Assembly: GCA_946408655.1 (NCBI GenBank)
Contig: CAMJTE010000006.1
Span: 1-36,724, forward strand
Direction: 5' to 3'
DNA: 36,724 bases
From: an uncultured Caryophanales bacterium
Lineage (GTDB): Bacteria > Bacillota_I > Bacilli_A > RF39 > UBA660
Positions 23,150 through 31,117 of this stretch are shown one piece after another. The notes under the pieces were generated by a model. It did no database searches. It saw nothing but the letters and a program-made list of their open reading frames with translations, and was not told where the DNA came from. The position numbers and the translations under genes were made by a program. Numbering within the stretch: position 1 is the stretch's first letter; every line of letters starts with the position of its first letter.

Positions 23150-24156
23150 AACTCCTCCTCAATATCAATATGTAATTCGATATCTTCTTTAGTTGGTAAT
23201 TCTTTTAATAAATCAGTAGATAGTTTATCAAATATCTTATATTCACTTACACCAACTGGTTTATTTATATATTTAAGAGTATAATCAACTATTTTATCAC
23301 TTTTATCTTGACATAATATAATACCAATAGATGGATTATCATTACCATCTTTAACCTCTTCATCAAGTGCAGTAAGATAAAAAGCCATCTTACTTGCAAA
23401 TTCTGGCTTAAATTCTACGACTTTAAGCTCTACTGCTATATAACACTTTAATTTCACATGATAGAAAAGTAAATCAATATAAAAGTCATGATTATCAACA
23501 GTAATTTTATACTAGTTACCAACAAACGAAAAGCCAGTGCCCAATTCTAATAAAACATTCTTAAGTCTATCTAACATTTTATTTTCTAATTCTTTTTCTT
23601 TATAATCATTATTTAATTCAATCAAATCAAATACATATGAATCTTTCATTAGGTTGTCCGCTAAATCGCTATTTTGTTTTAAAGTAATTTCAAAATTATT
23701 ATGTTTAATACTCTTTACTTGCCTTGTATATAGATCTGTATCTATTTGATATATCAGAATACTTTTTGACCATCCCTCTATAATACACCTTTCCATATAC
23801 CATTTACGAATTTTAAAATCTTTTACCTTTTCAATAAGTTTTAGGTTATGTTTCCATGGTATTTTTGCACCTAGGTGCAAAAATTCATCTTTATCCTTAT
23901 ATTCTTCATAAAAAGCCTTCATATAATTTAAATTTCTTGCAGAAAAACCTTTTAAACTAGGAAAAGAAATTTTTAATTCTAAAGCAAGAGTATCTACAAA
24001 CTTATTTCCCCATTTAAAATTATCAGATATAGTTTTACCAATGTTATAATATAAATGAATTAATTTTGCATTAGCATCAGCCATTATATCTAATTGAGTC
24101 TTACTAACCATATTTTTAATATTATCTGTTATCTCTTTAATTGAATTATCTAGCAT
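23146..24156 (-). pseudogene. yhcG: YhcG (DUF1016) PDDEXK nuclease interrupted by an in-frame amber codon
   Basis: Two track ORFs (23512-24156 and 23146-23457) are one gene. Reading through a single TAG gives a continuous 336-residue frame, matching the normal family length. The N-terminal DUF1016_N domain (about 1-150) is followed by the nuclease domain with YIDLLFYHVKLKCYIAVELK, the D...ExK-like core. The TAG replaces a codon that is usually Gln in the conserved GFSFVGxQY segment, consistent with one CAG-to-TAG change. TAG is a true stop elsewhere here, so recoding is unlikely. The second half could restart at the GTG at 23457, but would lack part of the nuclease core. YhcG proteins are linked to restriction and phage defence loci. 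Confidence 0.82.
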
Positions 24157-24197
24157 ATTACCTCCAAGAAATTTACTGTATTTAATAGAAAAACGAC

Positions 24198-24740
24198 TTA
24201 CACACTCATTAAGTCTTTTTCTTTTTCTTTAAACTTTTCATCAACTATTTTGTTATATTTATTGATTAGCTCTTGTACATCATCTTGACCTGCTTTGATT
24301 TCATCTTCAGGAAGTTCTAACTTTTTAATATCATTATTCGCATCTTGACGAATATTTCTTAAAGCAATACGACAATCCTCTGCACATCCTTTTGCTTGTT
24401 TTACATATTCACGGCGAGTTTCTTCTGTAAGTGCAGGAATATTAAGAATAATAACCTCACCATTATTATTTGGAGTAAGACCTATATTTGCTTCATATAT
24501 TCCTTTTTCAATTGCTTGTAAACTACTTTTATCAAATGGTTTAATATGCATACTTCTTGCTTCTGGTACTGATATAGTTGCAAGTTGTTTTAAAGGTGTA
24601 GGCGCACCATAATAATTAACCATAACTGAATCTAATATTGCAGGATTAGCTCTACCTGCTCTAATATTATTAAATCTTTTTTCTAATGCCTCGATTGATT
24701 TATCCATTTCTAACTCTACATTCATTAATATTTCATCCAT
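24198..24740 (-). CDS. frr: Ribosome recycling factor
   Basis: RRF works with EF-G to split post-termination ribosomes. The 180-residue protein shows the family hallmarks: RFNNIRAGRANPAILD, VNYYGAPTPLKQLATISVPEARSM, IYEANIGLTPNNNGEVI, the LTEETRREYVKQAK hinge-to-tail, and a long C-terminal helix. I start at the ATG at 24740 with AGGAG upstream; the track begins nine codons earlier inside the fic end. It lies two bases after the fic TAA stop, in an operon with proS and fic. This is not the usual tsf-pyrH-frr context. Confidence 0.96.
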   Translation of the reverse strand: MDEILMNVELEMDKSIEALEKRFNNIRAGRANPAILDSVMVNYYGAPTPLKQLATISVPEARSMHIKPFDKSSLQAIEKGIYEANIGLTPNNNGEVIILNIPALTEETRREYVKQAKGCAEDCRIALRNIRQDANNDIKKLELPEDEIKAGQDDVQELINKYNKIVDEKFKEKEKDLMSV

Positions 24741-24742
24741 AT

Positions 24743-25399
24743 TTATTCTCCTATTCCATCTATACAATTATCAATTATAAACTTTTTTAACTCTTTATTA
24801 TCATTAGTTTCATAATACTTAATCAAATAAGTAAAATACTGCCCAATTAACTCAACAGGAACATTAATAATACCAAGTCCATTTTTAATAAATTCCTTAT
24901 TAGCTACTAAATTAGCAACTCTCTTATTACCATCTTGAAACATTTGACTTCTCTGTATCCAGCAAAACAGATTAATTGCCATATCTTGCTTATCACTATT
25001 TTTTAGAATTTCTTCAAGTTCAGATTCATAATCACATTCACAAGGTAATTTTGGTCTCCAAGATGTACCAGTGATACCTACTCCATGTTCTCTATAATCT
25101 CCAAGTGGATAAACATTCTGTCCTTTACATATTTCAAAATGAATTTTCTTTATATAATCAATTGTCAACTTATCATCTATAGTATTTATAACATACTCCC
25201 ATGCATCCTTTAAACCTTTAAGTTTAAGCATATTATCTACCGATATATGTCCATTATTAACATTGTTATAAAAATCTACCGTATCAGCAAATGTAACTGC
25301 AATACCTTCAAGATTCGCACTTTTATAAATATTATCTATTATTTTTCTTTTCGCAAAAAATATATTATCTTCTTTAGTCATATTATATAACTGTTTCAT
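24743..25399 (-). CDS. Fic-domain protein with degenerate active site
   Basis: The 218-residue protein has a Fic fold. The Fic core at 152-160 reads QMFQDGNKR, where the canonical motif is HPFxxGNGR. The catalytic His is replaced by Gln152 and the second Gly by Lys159, while Phe, Asp, Gly, Asn and Arg remain. The N-terminal inhibitory motif (S/T)xxxE(G/N) is present as SANLEG at 27-32. AMPylation by the standard route is therefore doubtful; a changed chemistry or a binding role is possible. The ribosome site AGGTGG overlaps the proS TAG stop, and frr follows within two bases. Co-expression with two translation genes is the striking part of its context. Confidence 0.85.
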   Translation of the reverse strand: MKQLYNMTKEDNIFFAKRKIIDNIYKSANLEGIAVTFADTVDFYNNVNNGHISVDNMLKLKGLKDAWEYVINTIDDKLTIDYIKKIHFEICKGQNVYPLGDYREHGVGITGTSWRPKLPCECDYESELEEILKNSDKQDMAINLFCWIQRSQMFQDGNKRVANLVANKEFIKNGLGIINVPVELIGQYFTYLIKYYETNDNKELKKFIIDNCIDGIGE

Positions 25400-25406
25400 A
25401 AACCAC

Positions 25407-26834
25407 CTAATATTGTATTCCCCATATTACATTATGCTTAGCATCACTACCACAACATACACATTTACCTGTAATTAATTTATCTTCAGTAATACATCTA
25501 GATTTACAACCACGAATCTCTTTAATCTTCTCTTCACATTCCTTTTTACCACACCAATCTGCTTTAATAAATCCAGGTTGTTTATTAAGTATTTCCTCCA
25601 TCTCAGTTAAGTTAGTTGCAGTAAATGTTAATTCATCACGTCTTTTTAAAGCTCGCTCATACATATCTTTTTGAATAGTATCAAGCAACTCTTTAGTGTA
25701 ACTTACATAATCAATATTACTATCTACTACTATCTTTTCTCTTGTATCACGACGTGCAAAAGTTACTTTATTTTCCTTTAAATCACGCGCACCAATCTCA
25801 ATCCTTACTGGTATCCCATTAACTTCAGCTTCGGCAAACTTGAATCCAGGTGATTTATCTGTTTTATCTATATAAGTAGTAATACCATTATTATTAAGTT
25901 CATCTTTTACTTTTTCGCATAAACTATCTACTTCATCACTGTTTCCAATTGGAATAATTACAACTTGTTTTGGAGCGATTTTTGGAGGTAATACAAGTCC
26001 ATAGTCATCGCTATGTACCATAATTAATCCACCAATCATTCTAGTAGTAGTCCCCCAAGATGTTTGATAAGCATATTCTAATTTATTATCTTTATTAGAA
26101 AACTTAACATCATATGCTTTTGAAAACTTCTGCCCAAAGTAATGAGAAGTTCCTGCTTGCAAAGCAACACCATTATACATTAATGCTTCATTAGTTATAG
26201 TATACTCTGCACCTGCAAATTTTTCTTTTTCTGTTTTTAATCCAGAAATAGAAGGTATTGCAAGTATTTCATGGAAGAACCATTTATATACCTCAGCCAT
26301 TTTTCTCGTTTCTTCTTCTGCTTCAATACTTGTTGCATGCATAGTATGACCTTCTTGCCATAAAAATTCACGACTTCTTAAAAATGGTCTTGTTTCACGC
26401 TCCCATCTTAATACATTACACCATTGATTATAAAGCATAGGTAAATCACGATAAGATGTAATATGAGTTTTATAGTAATCACAGAATAATGTTTCTGAAG
26501 TTGGTCTAATACATAATCTTTCTTCTAATTTTTTAGAACCACCTTGTGTTACCCAAGCAACCTCAGGAGCAAATCCTTCTACTAATTCTGATTCTTTTTT
26601 TAGTAAATTTTCTGGAATTAATAGCGGCATAGAAACATTGGTGTGTCCTAACTCCTTAAATTTCTTATCTAATATATCTTGCATCTTCTCCCAAATAGCA
26701 TACCCGTTAGGTTCAATTGCCATACATCCTTTAACAGATGTATAATCACAAAGATGTGCAGATCTAACTACATCAGTATACCATTTAGCAAAATCTTCAT
26801 CTCTTTTTGTAATACTTTTATTTTGAGCATTCAT
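25407..26834 (-). CDS. proS: Prolyl-tRNA synthetase, archaeal/eukaryotic-type
   Basis: It charges tRNA-Pro. The 475-residue protein is class II with motifs GCMAIEPNGYAIWEKM (motif 1 region), LRWERETRPFLRSREFLWQEGHT (motif 2) and GGLIMVHSDDYGLVLPP (motif 3 region). An anticodon-binding domain (about 290-390) follows. The C-terminal domain holds a zinc-type Cys set (KKEC, GKCVCCG) and ends in Tyr, as is typical of the archaeal/eukaryotic form. The bacterial-type INS editing domain is absent. The ATG is preceded by AGGAGG. It heads the proS-fic-frr operon. Confidence 0.96.
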   Translation of the reverse strand: MNAQNKSITKRDEDFAKWYTDVVRSAHLCDYTSVKGCMAIEPNGYAIWEKMQDILDKKFKELGHTNVSMPLLIPENLLKKESELVEGFAPEVAWVTQGGSKKLEERLCIRPTSETLFCDYYKTHITSYRDLPMLYNQWCNVLRWERETRPFLRSREFLWQEGHTMHATSIEAEEETRKMAEVYKWFFHEILAIPSISGLKTEKEKFAGAEYTITNEALMYNGVALQAGTSHYFGQKFSKAYDVKFSNKDNKLEYAYQTSWGTTTRMIGGLIMVHSDDYGLVLPPKIAPKQVVIIPIGNSDEVDSLCEKVKDELNNNGITTYIDKTDKSPGFKFAEAEVNGIPVRIEIGARDLKENKVTFARRDTREKIVVDSNIDYVSYTKELLDTIQKDMYERALKRRDELTFTATNLTEMEEILNKQPGFIKADWCGKKECEEKIKEIRGCKSRCITEDKLITGKCVCCGSDAKHNVIWGIQY

Positions 26835-26894
26835 AAATACCTCCTCAAGCTATATTGATTATATAATAAATAGTAAAAAATGTAAATTGTTTTA

Positions 26895-26918
26895 AAGAAA
26901 AAAGAAGCGATTGCTTCT
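26895..26918 (-). terminator. Terminator after the spoIIP unit
   Basis: AGAAGC-AATC-GCTTCT on the minus strand followed by six T. It lies about 28 nt after the stop of the 110-aa gene and separates that unit from proS. Confidence 0.85.
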
Positions 26919-26945
26919 AACTAAAAATGAATAATTAAACAACTA

Positions 26946-27278
26946 CTACTCTTCTGCTAAACGCGCAATAGTATCAAAGAAACCAACTACTCCTTTATTA
27001 ACTAAAGTACTTACTCCATTTGAAATACTATAACCAGCATTAGATAACTTATTACTATAGTTTTTAGTTGTTGTAGTTGTATATTTAGTAAGATCTACTT
27101 TCTTGCCAGATTTAACATCATTTTCAAACTCTTTAATCTTTTCTTTAGTAAGACTCATTTTCTTATAATTTTGAAAATCCATATATCCAGATTTTTGTGA
27201 TGTATAAATTGTAATATAGGCAATAAATAAAAATATAAATATTACTTTAAATACTTGATTTTTCTTTTTATTACTCAT
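26946..27278 (-). CDS. Small single-pass membrane protein next to spoIIP
   Basis: I do not recognise this 110-residue protein. A basic start (MSNKKKNQ) is followed by one membrane helix (about 10-26: VFKVIFIFLFIAYITIY). The extracellular part has a helical charged stretch, a Thr-rich segment (TTTTTK, about 67-72) and a C-terminal helix (VVGFFDTIARLAEE). Its start overlaps the spoIIP end by 8 bp, so the two are translated together. A role with SpoIIP, for instance as an anchor or regulator at the membrane, is inference. A terminator follows. Confidence 0.7.
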   Translation of the reverse strand: MSNKKKNQVFKVIFIFLFIAYITIYTSQKSGYMDFQNYKKMSLTKEKIKEFENDVKSGKKVDLTKYTTTTTKNYSNKLSNAGYSISNGVSTLVNKGVVGFFDTIARLAEE

Positions 27279-28248
27279 TTATATACTCTCCTATAATTTC
27301 TACAAGTACATCTATTGTATTAGTAACCTCTTCTAAATTATTCTTATCACCTCCTAGTTCAATTAAAATAATATTATCTTTTAAATCTTGATTATATACT
27401 CCATTTACTCCGTATCCTTCTTTTTGTAATACTCCTCTAGATAGTGTAGGATATTTAGATGTTATTCTATCATTAATGCTACTTGCAACAGCTAGATTAG
27501 ACTGATATGTATCATACTCTTTACCTATTACAAACATTACTTTAGCATAGTTTTTAGAATCTATTGTTGTAGTAGATACATCTTTAGGTGTAGAATCTCT
27601 ATGCAGGTCAATAAATAATTTTACAGTAGGATATTTATCTAATGCAGGCTTTAAATAAAACCTACTTGCTTGATAAGACTTACTATAATCAAGTTTATTA
27701 TTATCTAAATAAGCAGTTATATCATCTTCCATAACTATTGTTTTAATACCCTTATTATTAAGCTTTTCTTGCATAATATGACTAGCCAAAAACACATTAG
27801 GTTGAACATTATAATCTTCCATATACTCTTTACTATATTCTTCTTTTTGATGAGAATTATATATATAAATAAGAGCATCATCACTTACTTTTTCATTTTT
27901 TTCTTCATTCTTATCTTTGCTAACTACAACACTTTCTTCTTTTACATCATCTTTATTCTTACTACCACTAGGAATTTCTTCTTTATAAACTGCTCTATTT
28001 ACTAACATATTACTTGGAGTATTAATTATATTTTCTTTAGCATAATCATAAAATTTACTAAATATATTTTCATCCTTTTTATCATAACTATACTTTCTAT
28101 CTAGAAACATAGAACTAATTACTAAATCTTTATGACGAGCAAATAAATTAGTAATGAACTTGAATATAAATATCGTAATTATTATTAATAATATCGCTTT
28201 AAATAGAGCCATCTTTTTTACTCTTCTTTTTGGTTTAAATCGTTGCAT
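27271..28248 (-). CDS. spoIIP: SpoIIP-like peptidoglycan amidase/endopeptidase
   Basis: SpoIIP degrades septal peptidoglycan during engulfment in spore formers, working with SpoIID and SpoIIM. The protein (about 325 residues from the ATG at 28248) has a basic N-terminus, a membrane helix (about 14-36), a Lys/Glu-rich linker and a C-terminal catalytic domain. That domain shows IYIYNSHQKEEY, LFIDLHRDS and NIILIELGGDKN, giving the zinc ligands expected in this amidase fold. The track start is nine codons earlier; GGTGA before the ATG is a modest ribosome site. Sporulation in the host cannot be concluded from one gene. Confidence 0.85.
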   Translation of the reverse strand: MQRFKPKRRVKKMALFKAILLIIITIFIFKFITNLFARHKDLVISSMFLDRKYSYDKKDENIFSKFYDYAKENIINTPSNMLVNRAVYKEEIPSGSKNKDDVKEESVVVSKDKNEEKNEKVSDDALIYIYNSHQKEEYSKEYMEDYNVQPNVFLASHIMQEKLNNKGIKTIVMEDDITAYLDNNKLDYSKSYQASRFYLKPALDKYPTVKLFIDLHRDSTPKDVSTTTIDSKNYAKVMFVIGKEYDTYQSNLAVASSINDRITSKYPTLSRGVLQKEGYGVNGVYNQDLKDNIILIELGGDKNNLEEVTNTIDVLVEIIGEYINE

Positions 28249-28310
28249 ATCATCACCATTTATAATATAATACAAATAAAATTAAAATTTTGTCATTTAA
28301 TGGAGGCTAC

Positions 28311-29066
28311 ATGAATATTAAAAAATACCTAAAAACATTTAAGATTGGCACTAAAACTATGTTTAAAGAATTCTTTAATAAAGAAACTAATAAAAGACAA
28401 AGAGCAAACATGTGGACATTTCAAAGATTAATTATCCCAATAGTTACTTTAATTACATCATTAATTGGTTTAATTAATGGAATAATACCTTTACTAATTC
28501 TTTCTAGCGCACTCATTGGTTATGGTGGACTTACTGATTATTTTGATGGTAAAGCAGCAAGAAAATACGGCGCAACAAGTGAGTATGGTAAATTACTTGA
28601 TCAAGTATGTGATAAATTTTTTGCTGGAATGGTTAGTATTTCTATTTCTATTATTAATCCAATATATATTCCAATAATTTTATTTGAACTTGGTATTGCA
28701 GGAGTGAATATGTTTTATAAGCATAAATATCCAAATATTAATGATAAAAGTTCTCTAATAGGCAGGATTAAACAATGGCCATTATTCTTAAGTTTATTTT
28801 TAGGTTTCTTATCACCAATAAATCAAGCGCTAAATATAATTACTACAATAATTGTATTAATAACTACATTACTTCAATCAGCAACACTAACAGAATATAC
28901 AATATCAAAATATAAACAAGCAAGTATTATTGATAGTAACAAAAAGAAAGTAATAAATATTCCTAAAGAAAAAAATAAAACTAATTCAAAAACAAAAATA
29001 ATAACTTATAAAAAAACATTAACTTATAAAAAATATAAAGTTAAAGTAAAAAAAAAAGATTACTAA
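28311..29066 (+). CDS. CDP-alcohol phosphatidyltransferase family protein
   Basis: The signature D-G-x2-A-R-x8-G-x3-D-x3-D is complete in DYFDGKAARKYG...GKLLDQVCDK. It transfers a phosphatidyl group from CDP-diacylglycerol to an alcohol in phospholipid synthesis; PgsA-like glycerol-phosphate use is likely but not shown. Membrane helices follow (about 90-195). Two extensions are unusual: a basic N-terminal segment of about 35 residues (KKYLKTFKIGTKTMFKEFFNK) and a Lys-rich C-terminal tail of about 50 residues. The ATG at 28311 follows GGAGG; the track TTG start is seven codons early. It is divergent from spoIIP and overlaps the next, convergent gene by 4 bp. Confidence 0.88.
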   Translation: MNIKKYLKTFKIGTKTMFKEFFNKETNKRQRANMWTFQRLIIPIVTLITSLIGLINGIIPLLILSSALIGYGGLTDYFDGKAARKYGATSEYGKLLDQVCDKFFAGMVSISISIINPIYIPIILFELGIAGVNMFYKHKYPNINDKSSLIGRIKQWPLFLSLFLGFLSPINQALNIITTIIVLITTLLQSATLTEYTISKYKQASIIDSNKKKVINIPKEKNKTNSKTKIITYKKTLTYKKYKVKVKKKDY

Positions 29067-29081
29067 TCTTGGGTAATCTTT
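29053..29081. terminator. Bidirectional terminator between convergent genes
   Basis: AAAAGATTAC (29053-29062) and GTAATCTTTT (29072-29081) form a perfect 10-bp stem with a 9-nt loop. On the minus strand a run of nine T follows; on the plus strand only four. Both stop codons lie inside it. Confidence 0.8.
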
Positions 29082-29737
29082 TCTAATGCCTCAGAAAAAC
29101 TATTTACATGGTGTAAGAATTTATTATTATTACTTTCTATTACATATGAATTATACTTTGCAAGTGATATATCATTATCATTTTTGCATATTGTATATAC
29201 TTTATTATCACTTAAGTTATAATAATTAATTAAATAATCTAATGTACTTGCCTTAGATACTTTACTATTTGTAATATTAATAAAGTTGTTAGATACATAA
29301 GTATTTAGTCCATGAAACTTATCATTTAAAGCCTTTTCTATCTTTTCTGCTACAGTTCTATTACTATACTTAGCAACTATCTTATTAGCTGATCTAAAGT
29401 AATCACTAACAAAACCTGTTGATACATCAATTTTAACATAGTCAATATATTTACTTGATTCAAGTGCATTATAAATAGGTCTTACATACTCTTTATCTAT
29501 ATCAACTCTATATATTACATTTAAAAACTGATCAAATATAGTCGCACCATCATTACATATATAATAATTACATTTTAATTCTTTATTATTAATTATACTA
29601 TTTACATTACTAATATTCTTACCAGTATCTATTATAAACATATTTCCATCATCTACAAATTTATTAACTAACTCTATATTCTTATCTAATTCATTTACAA
29701 ACACTATATCACTAAAAGAACTAACCAATATCTTCAT
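29063..29737 (-). CDS. HAD-superfamily (Cof-like) protein lacking the nucleophile
   Basis: The 224-residue protein follows the Cof/HAD-IIB layout: an N-terminal strand, CNDGATIFD (normally SNGA), the cap domain, and C-terminal SKASTLDYLINYY with CKNDNDISL replacing the usual GDxxND. The first motif should be DxDGT, but reads VSSFSDIVF, so the phosphorylated Asp is missing. It is probably not a normal phosphatase and may be regulatory or a binding protein. The start is taken at the ATG at 29737 (GGTAGG upstream), five codons after the track TTG start. It lies 7 bp after the neighbouring hypothetical gene. Confidence 0.75.
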   Translation of the reverse strand: MKILVSSFSDIVFVNELDKNIELVNKFVDDGNMFIIDTGKNISNVNSIINNKELKCNYYICNDGATIFDQFLNVIYRVDIDKEYVRPIYNALESSKYIDYVKIDVSTGFVSDYFRSANKIVAKYSNRTVAEKIEKALNDKFHGLNTYVSNNFINITNSKVSKASTLDYLINYYNLSDNKVYTICKNDNDISLAKYNSYVIESNNNKFLHHVNSFSEALEKITQD

Positions 29738-29744
29738 AACTAAC

Positions 29745-30275
29745 CTACCCAACTATTATATTACTAATAAAATCTAATAAATTATTAAATGTATCACTAA
29801 TTAAATAAATTAAATTTTTAAACTTACTACTTTTTGCATTACTGTTATCTATTATAATTAATTTAGTATTATCATATTCTTTAATACTAATCTTACTATT
29901 ATACCTTTTATATTTAAGTAAATAATCTGTATCTATATCTGATGTTACATAAAAATATATAACACCTTTAGATAAATAAATAGAATCTTTAAATACATAT
30001 TTATAATGCTTCATAATCTGTTCATAATCGCAAATGATATAATTAATACTATTCTTTTTAAAATACTTATGTAATTTCTTTATATTAATACTTTTACCAT
30101 TAGATTCTAACTTCCTTTTTTTCTTTTGAAATAAACTAATTCTTTCACTCTTACTTATTTCATAAGCATTAACCTTTTTATTCTTTTTTAATACATTAAT
30201 TAGTTTATCGTCTATGCCTAGTGCAAGAACATTACCTTCCATCTTTTTTATTTCATCGAATAAATATTTAAACAT
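29745..30275 (-). CDS. Hypothetical protein, faint methyltransferase-like N-terminus
   Basis: I do not recognise this 176-residue basic protein. Its N-terminal half has an alternating pattern: GNVLALGIDDKLINVLKK, then VNAYEIS, and later INYIICDYEQI. This resembles a small Rossmann/SAM-methyltransferase strand order but lacks the glycine-rich motif. The C-terminus is amphipathic (LIYLISDTFNNLLDFISNIIVG). The ATG at 30275 is preceded by AGGTG and overlaps the end of tcdA by 8 bp. It forms an operon tcdA-this gene-HAD-like gene. Confidence 0.65.
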   Translation of the reverse strand: MFKYLFDEIKKMEGNVLALGIDDKLINVLKKNKKVNAYEISKSERISLFQKKKRKLESNGKSINIKKLHKYFKKNSINYIICDYEQIMKHYKYVFKDSIYLSKGVIYFYVTSDIDTDYLLKYKRYNSKISIKEYDNTKLIIIDNSNAKSSKFKNLIYLISDTFNNLLDFISNIIVG

Positions 30276-30945
30276 GCAAATCACCTACTATATCATTGAT
30301 TATATAACTTGTAATTAGTAATCCTGCTGTTGCAGGTACAAAGGAATTAGATGGAATTGTTTTAATACCTTTTTTTATAGGTAATTCCTTACTACATACA
30401 ACAGTTAATTTTTTAATCCCCATCTTCCTACAATTACTTCTTATTATCTTTGCAAGTGGATCATAATTTGTTTTATAAATATCCGTAACTTGAAGTAGTG
30501 ATGGATTCATTTTATTACCTGTACCCATAGATGATATTAGTTTAATACCTAACTTATTACATACTCTAATAATACTTAACTTAGTCTTAACTGTATCACA
30601 TGCATCAACTACATAGTCATAATCAGTAATAATAGCATCTATATTACTATCATCAACAAAAGTATTAATAGCAGTAACATTACAATCAGAATTAATAGAC
30701 TTAATTCTTTTTTCTAATACTTCTACTTTAGATAAGCCAATGTTATCGTGTGTCGTCATAAGTTGCCTATTTAAATTAGTTATATCAATTACATCATTAT
30801 CTATAATAGTAATATTTGATATACCACATCTAACCAGTGATTCAACAGTATAACTACCTACTCCACCTACACCTATTACTAATATTTTCTTGACTTTAAT
30901 ATCATTTATTTTATCTCCAACTAATAATTCAAATCTTTCAAACAT
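30268..30945 (-). CDS. tcdA: tRNA threonylcarbamoyladenosine dehydratase
   Basis: TcdA (YgdL/CsdL) makes cyclic t6A at position 37 of tRNAs reading ANN codons, using ATP. It is an E1-like ThiF protein: GVGGVGS nucleotide motif (25-31), IDNDVIDITNLNRQ with Asp and Arg60, a DACDTVKTK loop (about 112-120), SSMGTGNKMNP and the C-terminal PATAGLLI. The 225-residue length fits. The family normally acts with the CsdA/E sulphur relay, which is not present here. The ATG has AGAGAG upstream. Confidence 0.92.
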   Translation of the reverse strand: MFERFELLVGDKINDIKVKKILVIGVGGVGSYTVESLVRCGISNITIIDNDVIDITNLNRQLMTTHDNIGLSKVEVLEKRIKSINSDCNVTAINTFVDDSNIDAIITDYDYVVDACDTVKTKLSIIRVCNKLGIKLISSMGTGNKMNPSLLQVTDIYKTNYDPLAKIIRSNCRKMGIKKLTVVCSKELPIKKGIKTIPSNSFVPATAGLLITSYIINDIVGDLHV

Positions 30946-31002
30946 ATTATCACTCTCTAAATAACTATCTAAATTGTATCATATTTAATAAAAATTATAA
31001 AT

Positions 31003-31026
31003 AGAAAAAAATACGATTTCTCGTAC
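31003..31026 (-). terminator. Terminator downstream of the 31118-31831 gene
   Basis: TACGA-GAAA-TCGTA on the minus strand followed by at least seven T. It is 90 nt after the annotated stop but right after the readable C-terminal remnant at 31028-31105, which suggests the gene originally ended there. Confidence 0.7.
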
Positions 31027-31027
31027 T

Positions 31028-31105
31028 TTAATCTTGCCATTTACTACTATAGTAATAATATTTACCATCTGATTGTTTTTTAAATGTCCAGATGTATGTG
31101 TGTGA
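31028..31105 (-). pseudogene. Possible detached C-terminal remnant
   Basis: In the same frame as the upstream gene, after three stop codons, the sequence reads HTYIWTFKKQSDGKYYYYSSKWQ and a stop. The composition is protein-like (Trp, Tyr, Gly turns) rather than random AT-rich reading. It ends exactly at the terminator. It may be the original tail of the 31118-31831 protein, cut off by a frameshift in the A7 run or the CACACACA run. Confidence 0.4.
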
Positions 31106-31117
31106 TTACTTTTTTTA

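Noticed and set aside
23512-23514. TAG read as glutamine (recoded amber)
   Set aside because: TAG ends several intact genes here (rfbD, alaS, proS, the 10125-11438 gene, an ATPase), so genome-wide recoding is excluded.
27769-28005. 78-aa plus-strand ORF within spoIIP
   Set aside because: Antisense shadow, rich in Phe and Ile from the AT-rich complement.
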